Part shown: positions 46,018-55,358 of the stretch, piece by piece | Numbering within the stretch: position 1 is the first letter of the stretch | How the letters are laid out: each line of letters begins with the position of its first letter | Source: Sphingomonas sp. PL-96 | GTDB lineage: Bacteria; Pseudomonadota; Alphaproteobacteria; Sphingomonadales; Sphingomonadaceae | Assembly (NCBI RefSeq): GCF_020707215.1 | Contig: NZ_JAJFET010000002.1 | Coordinates: 62,001-126,000, forward strand | DNA: 64,000 nt | Direction: 5' to 3' | Notes under the pieces: generated by a model | What the model was told of the DNA's origin: nothing | Seen by the model: only the letters and a program-made list of their open reading frames with translations | Databases searched by the model: none | Position numbers and translations under genes: made by a program

Positions 46018-48030
46018 ATGGGGCAGATGAACGCAGTAGGCACAAGCCGGGACGTCGGAAATCCGCTGCTGTTCCTGCTCTCCTTTCGACAGCGTGACGA
46101 GCTCTCCAGCGTCTATGCCCAGGCCGGCTGGCAGGTGATCGCCGCACGCCGCCGCGATGCCGCGGCACAGCGGTTCCGCACCAGCGGCGCGCAGGTGGCG
46201 GTGGTCGATGCCCGCGGCGCGCTGGAGGATGGGCTCGCCGCGCTGGGCGATCTCGCGATGCCAGTGGCCGATGCTCCCGGCGCGCTGCTGGCGCTGCTGT
46301 CCAAGGGCGACGCGGATCGCCTGGACGACGTGCTTGCCGCCGGGGCCACGCATTTTCTGGTCAGCCCGGTGACCGAGACCGAACTCGCGCATGCGGCGCG
46401 GTTCGCGTTTCGCCATGTCGAGCGGCTGGGGGGCGGCTGGCGGGATGTGGAGGCGCGGAGTGGTACACTTGCCTGGTCCTATGACCCGGCAAGCGGCCAG
46501 CATCGTGTTTCGCAGGGCCTGGCAGCGATGCTCCATGTCGATGCGGCGCCGCGCACGCGGGCGCTGCTCGCAGCGCTCCCCCGAGCAGCGCGCGCCAGCC
46601 TGCGCGAGGCACGCCGCAGCCTTGCGGCAGGGCGACCGGCGGTAGCCTTTGCACACAGCGTGCCGGTGCTTGGCCGGGTCGTCGTGCATCTGCAGCGTGC
46701 CGAGCAGGGCCGCATCCACGCGTTGATCGAACCGTTGAGCGCACAGGAGAACGACAGCACGGGTGCGGCCGGGCCGCAGCTGGCGGATCTTGCCGGCGCG
46801 CACGCCTGGATGGACGGGCGGCTCGCGGCAGGGCAGCCCGTGTCGCTGTCGCTGGTGGCGCTCGGCGGGATCGAGGCGATTAACCGCGATCTCGGCCGCG
46901 AGGCCGGCGATTGGCTGTTGCGCGCGGCGCTGCGCCGGATCGAGGCGGCGGTCGCCGAACCGCTTGGCCGCCGGGCGGTGGTGGCGCGGGCGGAAGGCGC
47001 CGAGTTTCTGGTCGCGGCATCCGGCGCGGGGGACACGCGGCTGCAGCGCGCGGACGCGGCGATCCGCCAGACGCTAGGGCGGCCATTCGTCGCCGGCGAG
47101 CAGGTCGCCCGGCTCTCGGCGCGGGTGGGGCGGGTCGACGGCGCCGCCGGCGATACGGCGGCCCAGCTGCTCCAGCGGGCGCAGCTGGCGATCGACGCGG
47201 CCGAAGGCGATCGACGCCAACGGGAGGCGCTCGACGAACTGGCGCTGGAGATCCCGCAGGCGATCGAGCGCGACGAAGTCGAGATCCTGTTCCAGCCGCA
47301 GGTGGCGATCGGAGGCGGCGCCATCGTCGGGGTGGAGGCGCTGGCGCGTTGGCGGCACCCGCTCCGCGGGGAACTGGGCGCGGAGGCGTTGTTCGGTGCC
47401 GCCGAGCGAGCCGGGCTGACCGTGGCGCTGTCGGAACATGTGCAGCGATGTGCGCTGCGTCGAGCGGCGAACTGGCCGGCGACCCTTGCGGCGCTGCGTC
47501 TGTCGATCAACGTGACGGCACAGGACGTAGCCCACGGCGGCTTTGCGGACCTGCTGCTCGACCGGGTAGACGCCAGCGGCTTCCCACGCCGCCGCCTGAC
47601 GGTGGAGATCACCGAGGGCGGCCTGATCGAGGACCTGGCAGATGCGGCAGGGCTGCTGGCAGAGTTGCGAACCGGGGGCTGCCGAGTGGCGATCGACGAC
47701 TTCGGCACGGGCTATTCGAGCCTCGCCTATCTGAAGGCCTTGCCGCTCGACTATCTCAAGATCGACAAGCGGCTGACCCAGGACATCACCGGCTCGCCCC
47801 GCGACCGCGTCGTGGTGCGCGGCGTCATCGACATGGCCCGCTCGCTTGGCCTGGCGGTGGTGGCGGAAGGGGTGGAGACCGAAGAACAGCTCGACCTCCT
47901 GGCCAAGGAAGGATGCCAGTTCTTCCAGGGCTATCTGTGCGCCGAACCGCTCTCGATCGACGCGCTGGAGGCGCTGGTGGCAGGGCGCTCGACCGTGATC
48001 ACTGGAGGTAGAACCGTTTGTGCTGAGTAG
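46018..48030 (+). CDS. c-di-GMP phosphodiesterase (receiver-like/PAS-like/degenerate GGDEF/EAL)
   Basis: A 670-residue soluble protein. Residues about 15-135 resemble a receiver domain without clear phospho-acceptor, a PAS-like part follows, then GGDEF (about 250-395) with EGAEF in place of GGDEF, so no cyclase activity is expected. The EAL domain is complete: VEALARWRHP, NVT, EITEGG, AIDDFGTGYSSLAYLKALPLDYLKIDK, VVAEGVET and FFQGYLCAEPL. I infer an active phosphodiesterase with regulatory GGDEF. The last six codons, including the stop, lie inside a dispersed repeat. Confidence 0.92.
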   Translation: MGQMNAVGTSRDVGNPLLFLLSFRQRDELSSVYAQAGWQVIAARRRDAAAQRFRTSGAQVAVVDARGALEDGLAALGDLAMPVADAPGALLALLSKGDADRLDDVLAAGATHFLVSPVTETELAHAARFAFRHVERLGGGWRDVEARSGTLAWSYDPASGQHRVSQGLAAMLHVDAAPRTRALLAALPRAARASLREARRSLAAGRPAVAFAHSVPVLGRVVVHLQRAEQGRIHALIEPLSAQENDSTGAAGPQLADLAGAHAWMDGRLAAGQPVSLSLVALGGIEAINRDLGREAGDWLLRAALRRIEAAVAEPLGRRAVVARAEGAEFLVAASGAGDTRLQRADAAIRQTLGRPFVAGEQVARLSARVGRVDGAAGDTAAQLLQRAQLAIDAAEGDRRQREALDELALEIPQAIERDEVEILFQPQVAIGGGAIVGVEALARWRHPLRGELGAEALFGAAERAGLTVALSEHVQRCALRRAANWPATLAALRLSINVTAQDVAHGGFADLLLDRVDASGFPRRRLTVEITEGGLIEDLADAAGLLAELRTGGCRVAIDDFGTGYSSLAYLKALPLDYLKIDKRLTQDITGSPRDRVVVRGVIDMARSLGLAVVAEGVETEEQLDLLAKEGCQFFQGYLCAEPLSIDALEALVAGRSTVITGGRTVCAE

Positions 48031-48126
48031 GGGCTGAGCTTGTCGAAGCGCCGTATCGAAGCATTGGTGGCGGTCCTTCGATACGCCATTTCGACTTCGC
48101 TCAATGGCTACTCAGGACAAACGGGT
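48013..48126. repeat. Inverted pair of the 54-base dispersed repeat (large hairpin)
   Basis: The left arm 48013-48066 and the right arm 48075-48126 are imperfect reverse complements separated by 8 bases. For example CCGTTTGTGCTGAGTAG pairs with CTACTCAGGACAAACGG, and CGTATCGAAG with CTTCGATACG. The left arm encodes the end of the EAL protein. Confidence 0.85.
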
Positions 48127-48219
48127 ACACGCAACGTCGTCACACTCTGAAGTGTTCGGCCGACACCGATCGGCTCCGCGGGCGTTCTCCCACCGATTTC
48201 TGAGATAAGGGAGAGCAAC

Positions 48220-49101
48220 ATGGCCGAAACGCTGCTCCAACCCGGCTGGCGGGAGTCGACCCGCACCGTCAACGGCGTGGCCCTGCACGTGGTCGAGGCG
48301 GGCGACCCGGGCAACCCGTTGCTGGTCCTGCTGCACGGCTTTCCGGAATTCTGGTGGGCGTGGCGCCACCAGATCACGCCGTTCGCCCAGGCAGGCTATC
48401 ACGTCGTCGTTCCCGATCAGCGTGGCTACAACCGCAGCGATCGGCCGCAGGAGATTGCCGCCTATCACATCGACACGCTCGCCGCGGATGTGGTGGCGCT
48501 CGCCGATGCGTTTGGCGCCGACCGCTTCGATCTGGTGGGCCACGACTGGGGCGCTGTGATCACCTGGTGGGTGGCCGCGAACTATCCCGGCCGGCTGAAG
48601 CGGGTCGTGGTGATGGACGGCCCCCATCCCGACACCTGGGGCAGGCAGATGCTCAAGCATCCGACGCAGGCACTGAGAAGCACCTACGCTGCTTTCTTCC
48701 AGCTGCCGTGGCTTCCGGAAGCGACACTCGGCGCCTTTGATTTCGCTGGCTTGAAGACGATGATGCAGGGCAGTGCGAAGCCGGGCGCGTTCGAGCCGGG
48801 TGCGCTCGACCGCTATGTCGAGGCCTGGAGCCACGACGGTTCCTTGACCGCGATGCTCAACTACTATCGCGCGCTGCGCGACCGGGCGGCGGGCAAGGAG
48901 CCGGCGCGGATCGCCCCGCCGACGCTGATCCTGTGGGCCGAGCACGACGTCGCGCTGGAAGCGCATGTTGCCGAGGCAGCGCTGGCGCTCTCAGACCAGG
49001 GAACGCTCGAGTTCGTCGCGGACGCGAGCCACTGGCTCCACCTGGAGCAGCCCGAGCGGATCAGCAGGCGCGTGATCGAATGGCTGCGGGAAGGTCGCTG
49101 A
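48220..49101 (+). CDS. Epoxide-hydrolase-like alpha/beta hydrolase
   Basis: A 293-residue alpha/beta hydrolase. The oxyanion motif is LLHGFPEFWWAWRH (HGFPE), and the nucleophile elbow GHDWGA has aspartate (Asp109) instead of serine, as in epoxide hydrolases and haloalkane/haloacetate dehalogenases. The charge-relay Asp is in LWAEHDVALE and His in ASHWLHLEQPE. DQRGYNRSDRP is typical of the epoxide hydrolase group. Substrate unknown. GGGAGAG precedes the ATG. It lies behind the large inverted repeat, so it probably has its own promoter. Confidence 0.87.
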   Translation: MAETLLQPGWRESTRTVNGVALHVVEAGDPGNPLLVLLHGFPEFWWAWRHQITPFAQAGYHVVVPDQRGYNRSDRPQEIAAYHIDTLAADVVALADAFGADRFDLVGHDWGAVITWWVAANYPGRLKRVVVMDGPHPDTWGRQMLKHPTQALRSTYAAFFQLPWLPEATLGAFDFAGLKTMMQGSAKPGAFEPGALDRYVEAWSHDGSLTAMLNYYRALRDRAAGKEPARIAPPTLILWAEHDVALEAHVAEAALALSDQGTLEFVADASHWLHLEQPERISRRVIEWLREGR

Positions 49102-49119
49102 GGCCGGAGTTGCCGTAGC

Positions 49120-50826
49120 CTATTTCGCCGCCTGCTCCGCCTGATAGCGTTCGATCGCTTCCGAGCGGCGGAGGATGCGGGCCATCGGGTCCAGCACGAT
49201 GTGCGCTCCGGCCGGGACCGCCAGGCTGCCTTGGTTGCCCGGCATCGCGACCGTCTCCACGCGGCCGTCGACCTGCACCTCCACCGGCATGGGGAAGGGC
49301 CGGTCGTTCGGCGTCTTCCAGCGCAGGTGAAGCTGGTTGCCTTCGCGGGTGTCGATCAGCTCCGGCAGTGCTGCCTCATGCAGGTAGACGCCGAAGAACC
49401 AGTCCAGGTCGCGGCCGGCGGCCTGCGCCGCCAGCTGCTCGAACTCGGGCGTGGTGGCGAAGCGTGGGGCGAAGTTGCCCGGCCGCGGATCGGGGCGGCC
49501 ATAGACCAGCCGGCGGGTGGCGTCGAAGAAGGCGACGTCGCCGATCAGGTTGCGCAAGCTGTGGAGCACCCACGCGCCCTTGAAGTAGATGTCGATCCCG
49601 GGGCCGCCGTTGCCATCCTCATAAACCTCCTCGCTTGTGCGGGAGGTGCCGGACACCAGCGGCGCCTTGTTGAAGATGCGCAGGCGCTGCTGCGCCATCA
49701 TCGCCGCATAGCGCGCCTCGCCCTCGCGCCAGCGGCCGTAGAGCGGTTGCATGTACTGGCCGAACCCCTCGTGCAGCCAGAAGTCGTCCCAGTCGGCCGC
49801 CGTCATCTGGTTGCCGAACCATTCGTGGCTCAGCTCGTGCTGGAACAGCCAGTCGAAGCCCTCGGGCGCCTGGGCATAGTTGTTGCCGTAGGCGTTGATG
49901 GTCTGGTGCTCCATGCCCATGTGCGGAGTCTCGACCACGCCCAGCTTCTCGGCGCCGAAGGGGAAGGGGCCGATCAGCGTTTCGAAAAAGTCGAGCGTCG
50001 GCGCGAATTCGGCGAACAGGCGCTTCGCCTGCGCCTCCTTGCCTGGCAGATACCAGTAATGGAGCGGCACGCGGTTGCCGAAGCGGCTGGCATAGCTGCC
50101 CGACAGCTCGGCATAGGGGCCGACGTTGAGCGCCACGTCATAGGGGTTGATGGTTGTTGCGCGCCAGTTCCAGGTGGTGCGCCCATCGCTGCGACGATCT
50201 ACGCCCAGCAGCACGCCGTTCGACGGAGCCTTCAGCCCCTTGGGCACGGTGATGTGGAGGGTGACCACCGCCGGCTCGCCCTGTGGGAAGTCGAGGCACG
50301 GCCAGAACAGGTCGCAGCCATAGCCCTGCGCCGTGGTCGCCACCCAGGGCGCGCCGCCGGGTGCCTGCGACCAGACCAGGCCATCGTCCCAGGGCGCGCG
50401 CACCGCCACATGCGGCGTTCCGGCATAGCGGATACGCAGCGACACGCTGGCGCCGGCTGCAAGCGGCTCACCGGGGACGACCGTCAGGACGCCATCGGCG
50501 TGGTTCCACGCGCGGCGCGGCAGGGTCCTGCCGTCGAGCGCCACTTCGGAAACCGGCAGGTTGGTGTCGAGATCGAGGCGTAGCTGCTGCACTGGGGCGA
50601 GCGTTCGCAGCTCCAGCGTTGCGAGCCCCGACAACTGCTGGCGGCTGGGCAGCACTTCGATCGCAAGATCGGCCGTCTGCAGCCGCAGCGCCGCTCGCTC
50701 CGCGCTCAGCTGCCCGCCCGATCGTTTGGTCTGCGCGCTGATCGGGGGCATGCCCTTTTCGATCTGCTGGGCGTCGGCGGCGAGGGGGAGGAGCAGGGGA
50801 AGCAGCAACGCGGCGATCTTCAGCAT
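49120..50826 (-). CDS. Exported M1 family zinc aminopeptidase-like protein
   Basis: A 568-residue protein with a signal peptide (LLLPLLLPLAADA). Zinc site HELSHEWFGNQM (His330, Glu331, His334) with the third ligand Glu353 in WLHEGF, the HEXXHX18E pattern. The upstream exopeptidase motif reads GMEHQ rather than GxMEN, so binding of the free N-terminus may differ. It lacks the long C-terminal helical domain of PepN, fitting the leukotriene A4 hydrolase/exported M1 subgroup. The ATG at 50826 directly precedes the signal peptide. It is divergent from lon. Confidence 0.92.
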   Translation of the reverse strand: MLKIAALLLPLLLPLAADAQQIEKGMPPISAQTKRSGGQLSAERAALRLQTADLAIEVLPSRQQLSGLATLELRTLAPVQQLRLDLDTNLPVSEVALDGRTLPRRAWNHADGVLTVVPGEPLAAGASVSLRIRYAGTPHVAVRAPWDDGLVWSQAPGGAPWVATTAQGYGCDLFWPCLDFPQGEPAVVTLHITVPKGLKAPSNGVLLGVDRRSDGRTTWNWRATTINPYDVALNVGPYAELSGSYASRFGNRVPLHYWYLPGKEAQAKRLFAEFAPTLDFFETLIGPFPFGAEKLGVVETPHMGMEHQTINAYGNNYAQAPEGFDWLFQHELSHEWFGNQMTAADWDDFWLHEGFGQYMQPLYGRWREGEARYAAMMAQQRLRIFNKAPLVSGTSRTSEEVYEDGNGGPGIDIYFKGAWVLHSLRNLIGDVAFFDATRRLVYGRPDPRPGNFAPRFATTPEFEQLAAQAAGRDLDWFFGVYLHEAALPELIDTREGNQLHLRWKTPNDRPFPMPVEVQVDGRVETVAMPGNQGSLAVPAGAHIVLDPMARILRRSEAIERYQAEQAAK

Positions 50827-50964
50827 GGTCCCCTCATGCGCGACGGGGCAGTGGCCGACAAGCGACCGCAACGGGATCCTTACGGGAGAACCGCGATTGA
50901 TGCCGCCGCGCCACATCCCCATATATGCGGAAAGGCGCCGGCGTCCGGCGCTGCCGGAGTTTGC

Positions 50965-53361
50965 ATGAACAAGTCCTATCCTGTCCTGCCGCTGCGCGAC
51001 ATCGTCGTCTTCCCGCACATGATCGTTCCGCTGTTCGTGGGCCGCGACAAGTCGGTCGCGGCGTTGGAAGCGGCGATGGCGGCCGACAAGGAGATCTTCC
51101 TGGTCGCCCAGCTCGATCCCGCCCAGGACGATCCCAGCCGCGACGACCTGTACGACATGGGCGTGACCGCCGAAGTGCTGCAGCTGTTGAAGCTGCCGGA
51201 CGGCACCGTGCGCGTGCTGGTGTCGGGCAAGGAGCGCGCGTCCCTTGAAACGCTTGAAGAGACCGACGGCTTCCTGACCGCAAGCGTCGCCCCGGCCGAG
51301 GACGTCGCTGCCGAAGGCGCCGAGGTCCAGGCGCTGATGCGCTCGGTGGTCGACCAGTTCGAGAACTATGCCAAGCTCAACCGCAAGCTGCCGTCCGAGA
51401 CGGCAGGCCAGCTCGGCGAGCTGGAGGATCCGTCGCGGCTGGCGGATGCGGTCGCGGGCAACATCGCGGTCAAGGTCGCCGACAAGCAGACGCTGCTGGT
51501 CGAGGCAGATCCGGTCAAGCGGCTGGAGATGGTGTTCGCCTTCATGGAAGGCGAGCTGGGCGTGCTCCAGGTCGAGAAGAAGATCCGCAGTCGCGTGAAG
51601 CGGCAGATGGAGAAGACGCAGCGCGAATATTACCTCAACGAGCAGTTGAAGGCGATCCAGCGCGAGCTCGGCAACGAGGGCGAGGAAGGCGAGGGCGACG
51701 AGGTCGCCGAGCTGACCCAGAAGATCGCGACCCTCAAGCTGTCGAAGGAAGCGCGTACCAAGGCGACCGCGGAGCTCAAGAAGCTCAAGACCATGGCGCC
51801 GATGTCGGCTGAGGCAACCGTCGTGCGCAACTACCTGGACGTGCTGCTGGGGCTGCCCTGGGGCAAGCGTTCCAAGCTCAAGAAGGACCTGCCGACCGCA
51901 CAGGCCGTGCTCGACCAGGACCATTATGCGCTGGAGAAGGTGAAGGACCGGATCGTCGAATATCTCGCGGTCCAGGCGCGCACCAACAAGCTGAAGGGGC
52001 CGATCCTGTGCCTCGTCGGCCCGCCGGGCGTCGGCAAGACCTCGCTCGGCAAGTCGATCGCGAAGGCGACCGGCCGCGAGTTCATCCGCCAGTCGCTGGG
52101 CGGCGTGCGTGACGAGGCCGAGATTCGCGGCCATCGGCGTACGTACATCGGCTCGCTGCCGGGCAAGATCGTCACCAACCTGCGCAAGGCAGGGGCAAGC
52201 AATCCGCTGTTCCTGCTCGACGAGATCGACAAGCTCGGCCAGGATTTCCGCGGCGATCCCGCCTCGGCGCTCCTGGAAGTGCTCGATCCGGAGCAGAACG
52301 CCAAGTTCAACGACCATTATCTGGAGATCGACATCGATCTTTCGGACGTGATGTTCGTGTGCACGGCGAACTCGCTCAACCTGCCGCAGCCGCTGCTCGA
52401 CCGCATGGAGATCATCCGGCTGGAGGGCTATACCGAGGACGAGAAGGTCGAGATCGCCGAGCGCCATCTGATCGCCAAGCAGATCGACGCACATGGGCTG
52501 AAGGAAGGCGAGTTCGCACTCACCAACGAAGGCCTGCGCGACCTGATCCGCTACTATACCCGCGAGGCCGGCGTCCGCACGCTGGAGCGTGAGATTGCCA
52601 AGCTCGCGCGGAAGGCGCTGCGTCGCATCCTGGAGGGCAAGGCGGAGAGCGTCACCGTGACGCCGGAGAACCTGCATGAGTTTGCAGGCGTTCAGAAGTA
52701 CCGCTTCGGCGTTGGCGAGGAGGAGCACCAGATCGGTGCCGTCACCGGCCTCGCCTGGACCGAAGTGGGCGGCGAACTGCTCACGATCGAGTCCGTGACC
52801 GTGCCCGGCAAGGGTGCGATCAAGACGACCGGCAAGCTGGGCGACGTGATGAAGGAGTCGGTCGAGGCAGCGATGAGCTTCGTCAAGGCGCGGGCGCCGA
52901 CCTATGGCATCAAGCCCAGCCTGTTCCATCGCAAGGACGTCCACGTCCACCTTCCCGAAGGTGCGGTGCCCAAGGATGGTCCGTCGGCAGGCATCGGCCT
53001 GGTGACCTCGATCGTTTCGACGCTGACCGGCGTGCCGGTGCGGCGTGAGGTGGCGATGACCGGCGAAGTGACGCTGCGCGGCCGCGTGCTGCCGATCGGC
53101 GGACTGAAGGAAAAGCTGCTCGCGGCCCTGCGCGGCGGCATCAAGACGGTGCTGATCCCGCAGGAGAACGAGAAGGATCTGGCGGAGATCCCGGCGAACA
53201 TCCGCGAGACGCTGGAGATCGTGCCCGTCAGCCATGTCGACGAGGTGCTTCGCCTGGCGCTCACCGGCCCGCTGGAGGCGATCGACTGGACCGACGCGGA
53301 CGAGCTTGCCGTGCAGCCGCCGGCCGCAGTTCCCGGCATCGGCGAGGTGCGCCACCACTGA
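50965..53361 (+). CDS. lon: ATP-dependent protease Lon
   Basis: A 798-residue Lon. N-terminal substrate domain ([23 protein letters not shown]), coiled region, AAA+ domain with Walker A GPPGVGKT (352-359), Walker [10 protein letters not shown], and the protease domain with catalytic Ser674 (PKDGPSAG) and Lys717 (GGLKEK). It degrades misfolded and regulatory proteins, including CcrM and others in Caulobacter. The ATG at 50965 gives the standard N-terminus, with GGAG 6 bases upstream. hupB follows, the usual order. Confidence 0.98.
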   Translation: MNKSYPVLPLRDIVVFPHMIVPLFVGRDKSVAALEAAMAADKEIFLVAQLDPAQDDPSRDDLYDMGVTAEVLQLLKLPDGTVRVLVSGKERASLETLEETDGFLTASVAPAEDVAAEGAEVQALMRSVVDQFENYAKLNRKLPSETAGQLGELEDPSRLADAVAGNIAVKVADKQTLLVEADPVKRLEMVFAFMEGELGVLQVEKKIRSRVKRQMEKTQREYYLNEQLKAIQRELGNEGEEGEGDEVAELTQKIATLKLSKEARTKATAELKKLKTMAPMSAEATVVRNYLDVLLGLPWGKRSKLKKDLPTAQAVLDQDHYALEKVKDRIVEYLAVQARTNKLKGPILCLVGPPGVGKTSLGKSIAKATGREFIRQSLGGVRDEAEIRGHRRTYIGSLPGKIVTNLRKAGASNPLFLLDEIDKLGQDFRGDPASALLEVLDPEQNAKFNDHYLEIDIDLSDVMFVCTANSLNLPQPLLDRMEIIRLEGYTEDEKVEIAERHLIAKQIDAHGLKEGEFALTNEGLRDLIRYYTREAGVRTLEREIAKLARKALRRILEGKAESVTVTPENLHEFAGVQKYRFGVGEEEHQIGAVTGLAWTEVGGELLTIESVTVPGKGAIKTTGKLGDVMKESVEAAMSFVKARAPTYGIKPSLFHRKDVHVHLPEGAVPKDGPSAGIGLVTSIVSTLTGVPVRREVAMTGEVTLRGRVLPIGGLKEKLLAALRGGIKTVLIPQENEKDLAEIPANIRETLEIVPVSHVDEVLRLALTGPLEAIDWTDADELAVQPPAAVPGIGEVRHH

Positions 53362-53376
53362 TCCGGCCTCTGCTGG

Positions 53377-53413
53377 GGGCGGGCGGGATGCGAGACATCG
53401 CACCCGTCCGCCC
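53377..53413 (+). terminator. Hairpin after lon
   Basis: GGGCGGGCGGG-A-TGCGA (53377-53393) pairs with TCGCA-CCCGTCCGCCC (53398-53413) around GACA, with one bulged base and one G-T pair. No T run follows, so it may stabilise the lon mRNA 3' end rather than terminate alone. Confidence 0.55.
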
Positions 53414-53468
53414 AGGCACTCCATGCGGTTGGGTGGCAGCTCCGCGGGCCAAAGCGCGGCGAATTGCT

Positions 53469-53498
53469 TTGACAGGGGTGGGGGGAGACGCATTAACT
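53469..53498 (+). promoter_or_regulatory. Candidate hupB promoter
   Basis: TTGACA (53469-53474), an 18-base spacer, then TTAACT (53493-53498), about 70 bases before the hupB ATG. The -35 is perfect; the -10 is a poor match. Confidence 0.4.
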
Positions 53499-53569
53499 GA
53501 CCCCGCTGCCGGGGGGGCGGTCGGCTTTGCCGTGCCCTGCTCCCCAACGACAAAAAGGGGTTTGAACGA

Positions 53570-53842
53570 ATGAACAAGCAGGAGCTGATCGGTCAGGTCG
53601 CCGATCTGTCGGGGCTGGGCCGCGGCGATGCGATAAAGGCGGTCGAAGCGGTGTTCGAGTCCATCTCGGCCGCGCTCAAGAAGGGTGACGAAGTGCGTCT
53701 GGTCGGTTTCGGCACCTTCTCCGTCAGCAAGCGCAAGGCGTCCACCGGCCGCAACCCGCGCACCGGCGAGCCGATGACGATCAAGGCATCCTCGCAGCCC
53801 AAGTTCAAGGCGGGCAAGGGCCTGAAGGATTCGGTCAACTGA
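53570..53842 (+). CDS. hupB: DNA-binding protein HU
   Basis: A 90-residue HU. MNKQELIGQVAD, then VRLVGFGTFSVSKRKASTGRNPRTGEPMTI (seen in two blocks: GFGTF and GRNPRTGE) and a short C-terminus (KFKAGKGLKDSVN). It is a nucleoid protein that bends DNA and binds nicks and junctions. Downstream of lon; AAAAAGGGG lies before the ATG. Confidence 0.97.
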   Translation: MNKQELIGQVADLSGLGRGDAIKAVEAVFESISAALKKGDEVRLVGFGTFSVSKRKASTGRNPRTGEPMTIKASSQPKFKAGKGLKDSVN

Positions 53843-53932
53843 TCGACCTTGCGGGTTTTTGAGGCGAAGGGGCTGGACAGCCCGGTTTCCACCGCCTAAA
53901 GGCCCGCTTCCCGGTTTCGCCGCAAGGCGCAC

Positions 53933-54007
53933 GGGCGCGTAGCTCAGTGGTAGAGCACTGTGTTCACACCGCAGGGGTCGCTGGTTCAATCCCAGCCGCG
54001 CCCACCA
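53933..54007 (+). tRNA. tRNA-Val (anticodon CAC), prophage attachment gene
   Basis: A 75-base cloverleaf. Acceptor GGGCGCG/CGCGCCC, D arm GCTC-AGTGGTA-GAGC, anticodon arm CTGTG-TTCACAC-CGCAG with CAC, T arm GCTGG-TTCAATC-CCAGC, discriminator A and encoded CCA (54005-54007). The integrase gene ends 14 bases beyond, so the 3' half of this gene is the likely attachment site, kept intact. Confidence 0.97.
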
Positions 54008-54020
54008 GGTTAAGTCATTG
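53984..54020. other. Probable attL at the tRNA-Val 3' end
   Basis: The T arm, acceptor and CCA of tRNA-Val plus the 13 bases up to the integrase stop. The second copy (attR) is expected beyond the right edge, so the core cannot be delimited here. Confidence 0.55.
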
Positions 54021-55358
54021 CTATCCGGTCATTTTTAGGACCTCCTTCGAAGGGCCGGATAGCGAGACTTCGGCGCAGGTTCTGCGCATCGCGCCAGGCG
54101 CGGCCGCATCAATTTCGCCGATGACTTCCTCAAGCGCCGCTCGCACGGTGTCGAACCGGCCGATCGCGTAGATCTCGGTCGTGCTGCCGGCGCCGTGACC
54201 CATGAAGCCCTGCAGGTCCCACTTCGCCACGCCGCGGTTGCGCAGGATCGTCGCGAGGCTGTGCCGCAGGATGTACGGCTTCCATTCACGCCCGACGGGG
54301 AGGCGGAGCTCCTCGAGCATCGTCCGCCAGGACGTGTCGACGTCCTGCACAGGCCGGCCGAAGTAGTTGACCAGGTAGCCGGCCCCCGCGCGATCGGTGC
54401 GGTCCAGCTTCTCATAGACGGCGAGCTCTGCCGCGAGCCATTCCGCTAGCACCGGCAGGACGGGGAGGGTCGGGCGAAACTTCTTGGTTTGCGCGCGACC
54501 GAACGGGTTCAGGTCGATCGTCGGCGACTCGGGAAACCATTGTTCGCGTTCGGGCGCGACGCAGATGTCGACGACTGCGTCCGGCCGGGCGAGGGTGCAG
54601 ATCGAGCCCACCAGAAAGGCGTGCAGCGATGCCCGCCTTTTACCGGGTTCGGCCGCATAGCGGACCATGCGCGCCAGAACCGGCACGTCGACGCGGTGGC
54701 GACGGGGGCGAGATACCTGCTTGCGCGGCAGTGGCTTGTACACAGGCCGGCGCTCCGATCGCGGCGGATCCGCGTCGGCCGCATGGTTGAGCACGGCCGA
54801 CAGCTGCAGCACCGACTCCTCGGTGCTTGCCGCCGATCGCGGGCGCGAGGTTGTGATCTCGCCCTTCTTGTTGCGCCACACCACGGGCTGGTCCTTCGAC
54901 CAGGCGCGGAAGGCGGCAATGAACGGTGTGCCGCAGGCAACTGCGCAGCTGGTCTCCAGGCCGAACATGCCGGCGCGGGCTTCCTCTGCCTGGAGGAAGT
55001 CGAGGACGTGCTTGAGGCGCGCACGAATGGTATCGGCCGACGCCTGCAGGTCGCCCCACTCGAGACGGTAGTCGGCGATCGCGTCGCTCAGCAGATAGGC
55101 GGCGGCCGATGCCAAGGGTTGGCCACAGACGTAGCAGAAGGCGGGCGCTTCATCGCGATCAGCAAGGTAACGCCGGTCGCATGCTACGATCGCTTGATCG
55201 GCGTCGTCAGTGCCCGTTGATGCGCTTGCCTCGCGTCGCGCTTCGGGGTCGTACCAGAAGACATACCAACGAGGCGAACGTTCGGAACCGTCCGCGCGGC
55301 GGAGCTTGTCGACCCAATATTTCCCGCGGCGATAGAGCGGCGGCGGGCGTCCCGGCAT
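54021..55358 (-). CDS. int: Prophage tyrosine-recombinase integrase
   Basis: A 445-residue site-specific recombinase. An N-terminal arm-binding-like part has GRPPPLYRRGKYWVDKLRR and a CYVC pair (FCYVCGQPL). A core-binding helical domain follows, then the catalytic domain with TLARPDAVV (first Arg), YILRHSLATILR (His/Arg region), FMGHGAGSTTEIYA and the nucleophile Tyr at about 397. It should recombine the tRNA-Val 3' end with attP. It is the last gene of the leftward operon; the preceding 112-residue gene overlaps it by 175 bases. Confidence 0.93.
   Translation of the reverse strand: MPGRPPPLYRRGKYWVDKLRRADGSERSPRWYVFWYDPEARREASASTGTDDADQAIVACDRRYLADRDEAPAFCYVCGQPLASAAAYLLSDAIADYRLEWGDLQASADTIRARLKHVLDFLQAEEARAGMFGLETSCAVACGTPFIAAFRAWSKDQPVVWRNKKGEITTSRPRSAASTEESVLQLSAVLNHAADADPPRSERRPVYKPLPRKQVSRPRRHRVDVPVLARMVRYAAEPGKRRASLHAFLVGSICTLARPDAVVDICVAPEREQWFPESPTIDLNPFGRAQTKKFRPTLPVLPVLAEWLAAELAVYEKLDRTDRAGAGYLVNYFGRPVQDVDTSWRTMLEELRLPVGREWKPYILRHSLATILRNRGVAKWDLQGFMGHGAGSTTEIYAIGRFDTVRAALEEVIGEIDAAAPGAMRRTCAEVSLSGPSKEVLKMTG

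Noticed and set aside
50827..53577. Open frame extending the M1 peptidase over 900 codons, antisense to lon
   Set aside because: The M1 protein starts with a signal peptide at 50826; the extension is the shadow of lon.
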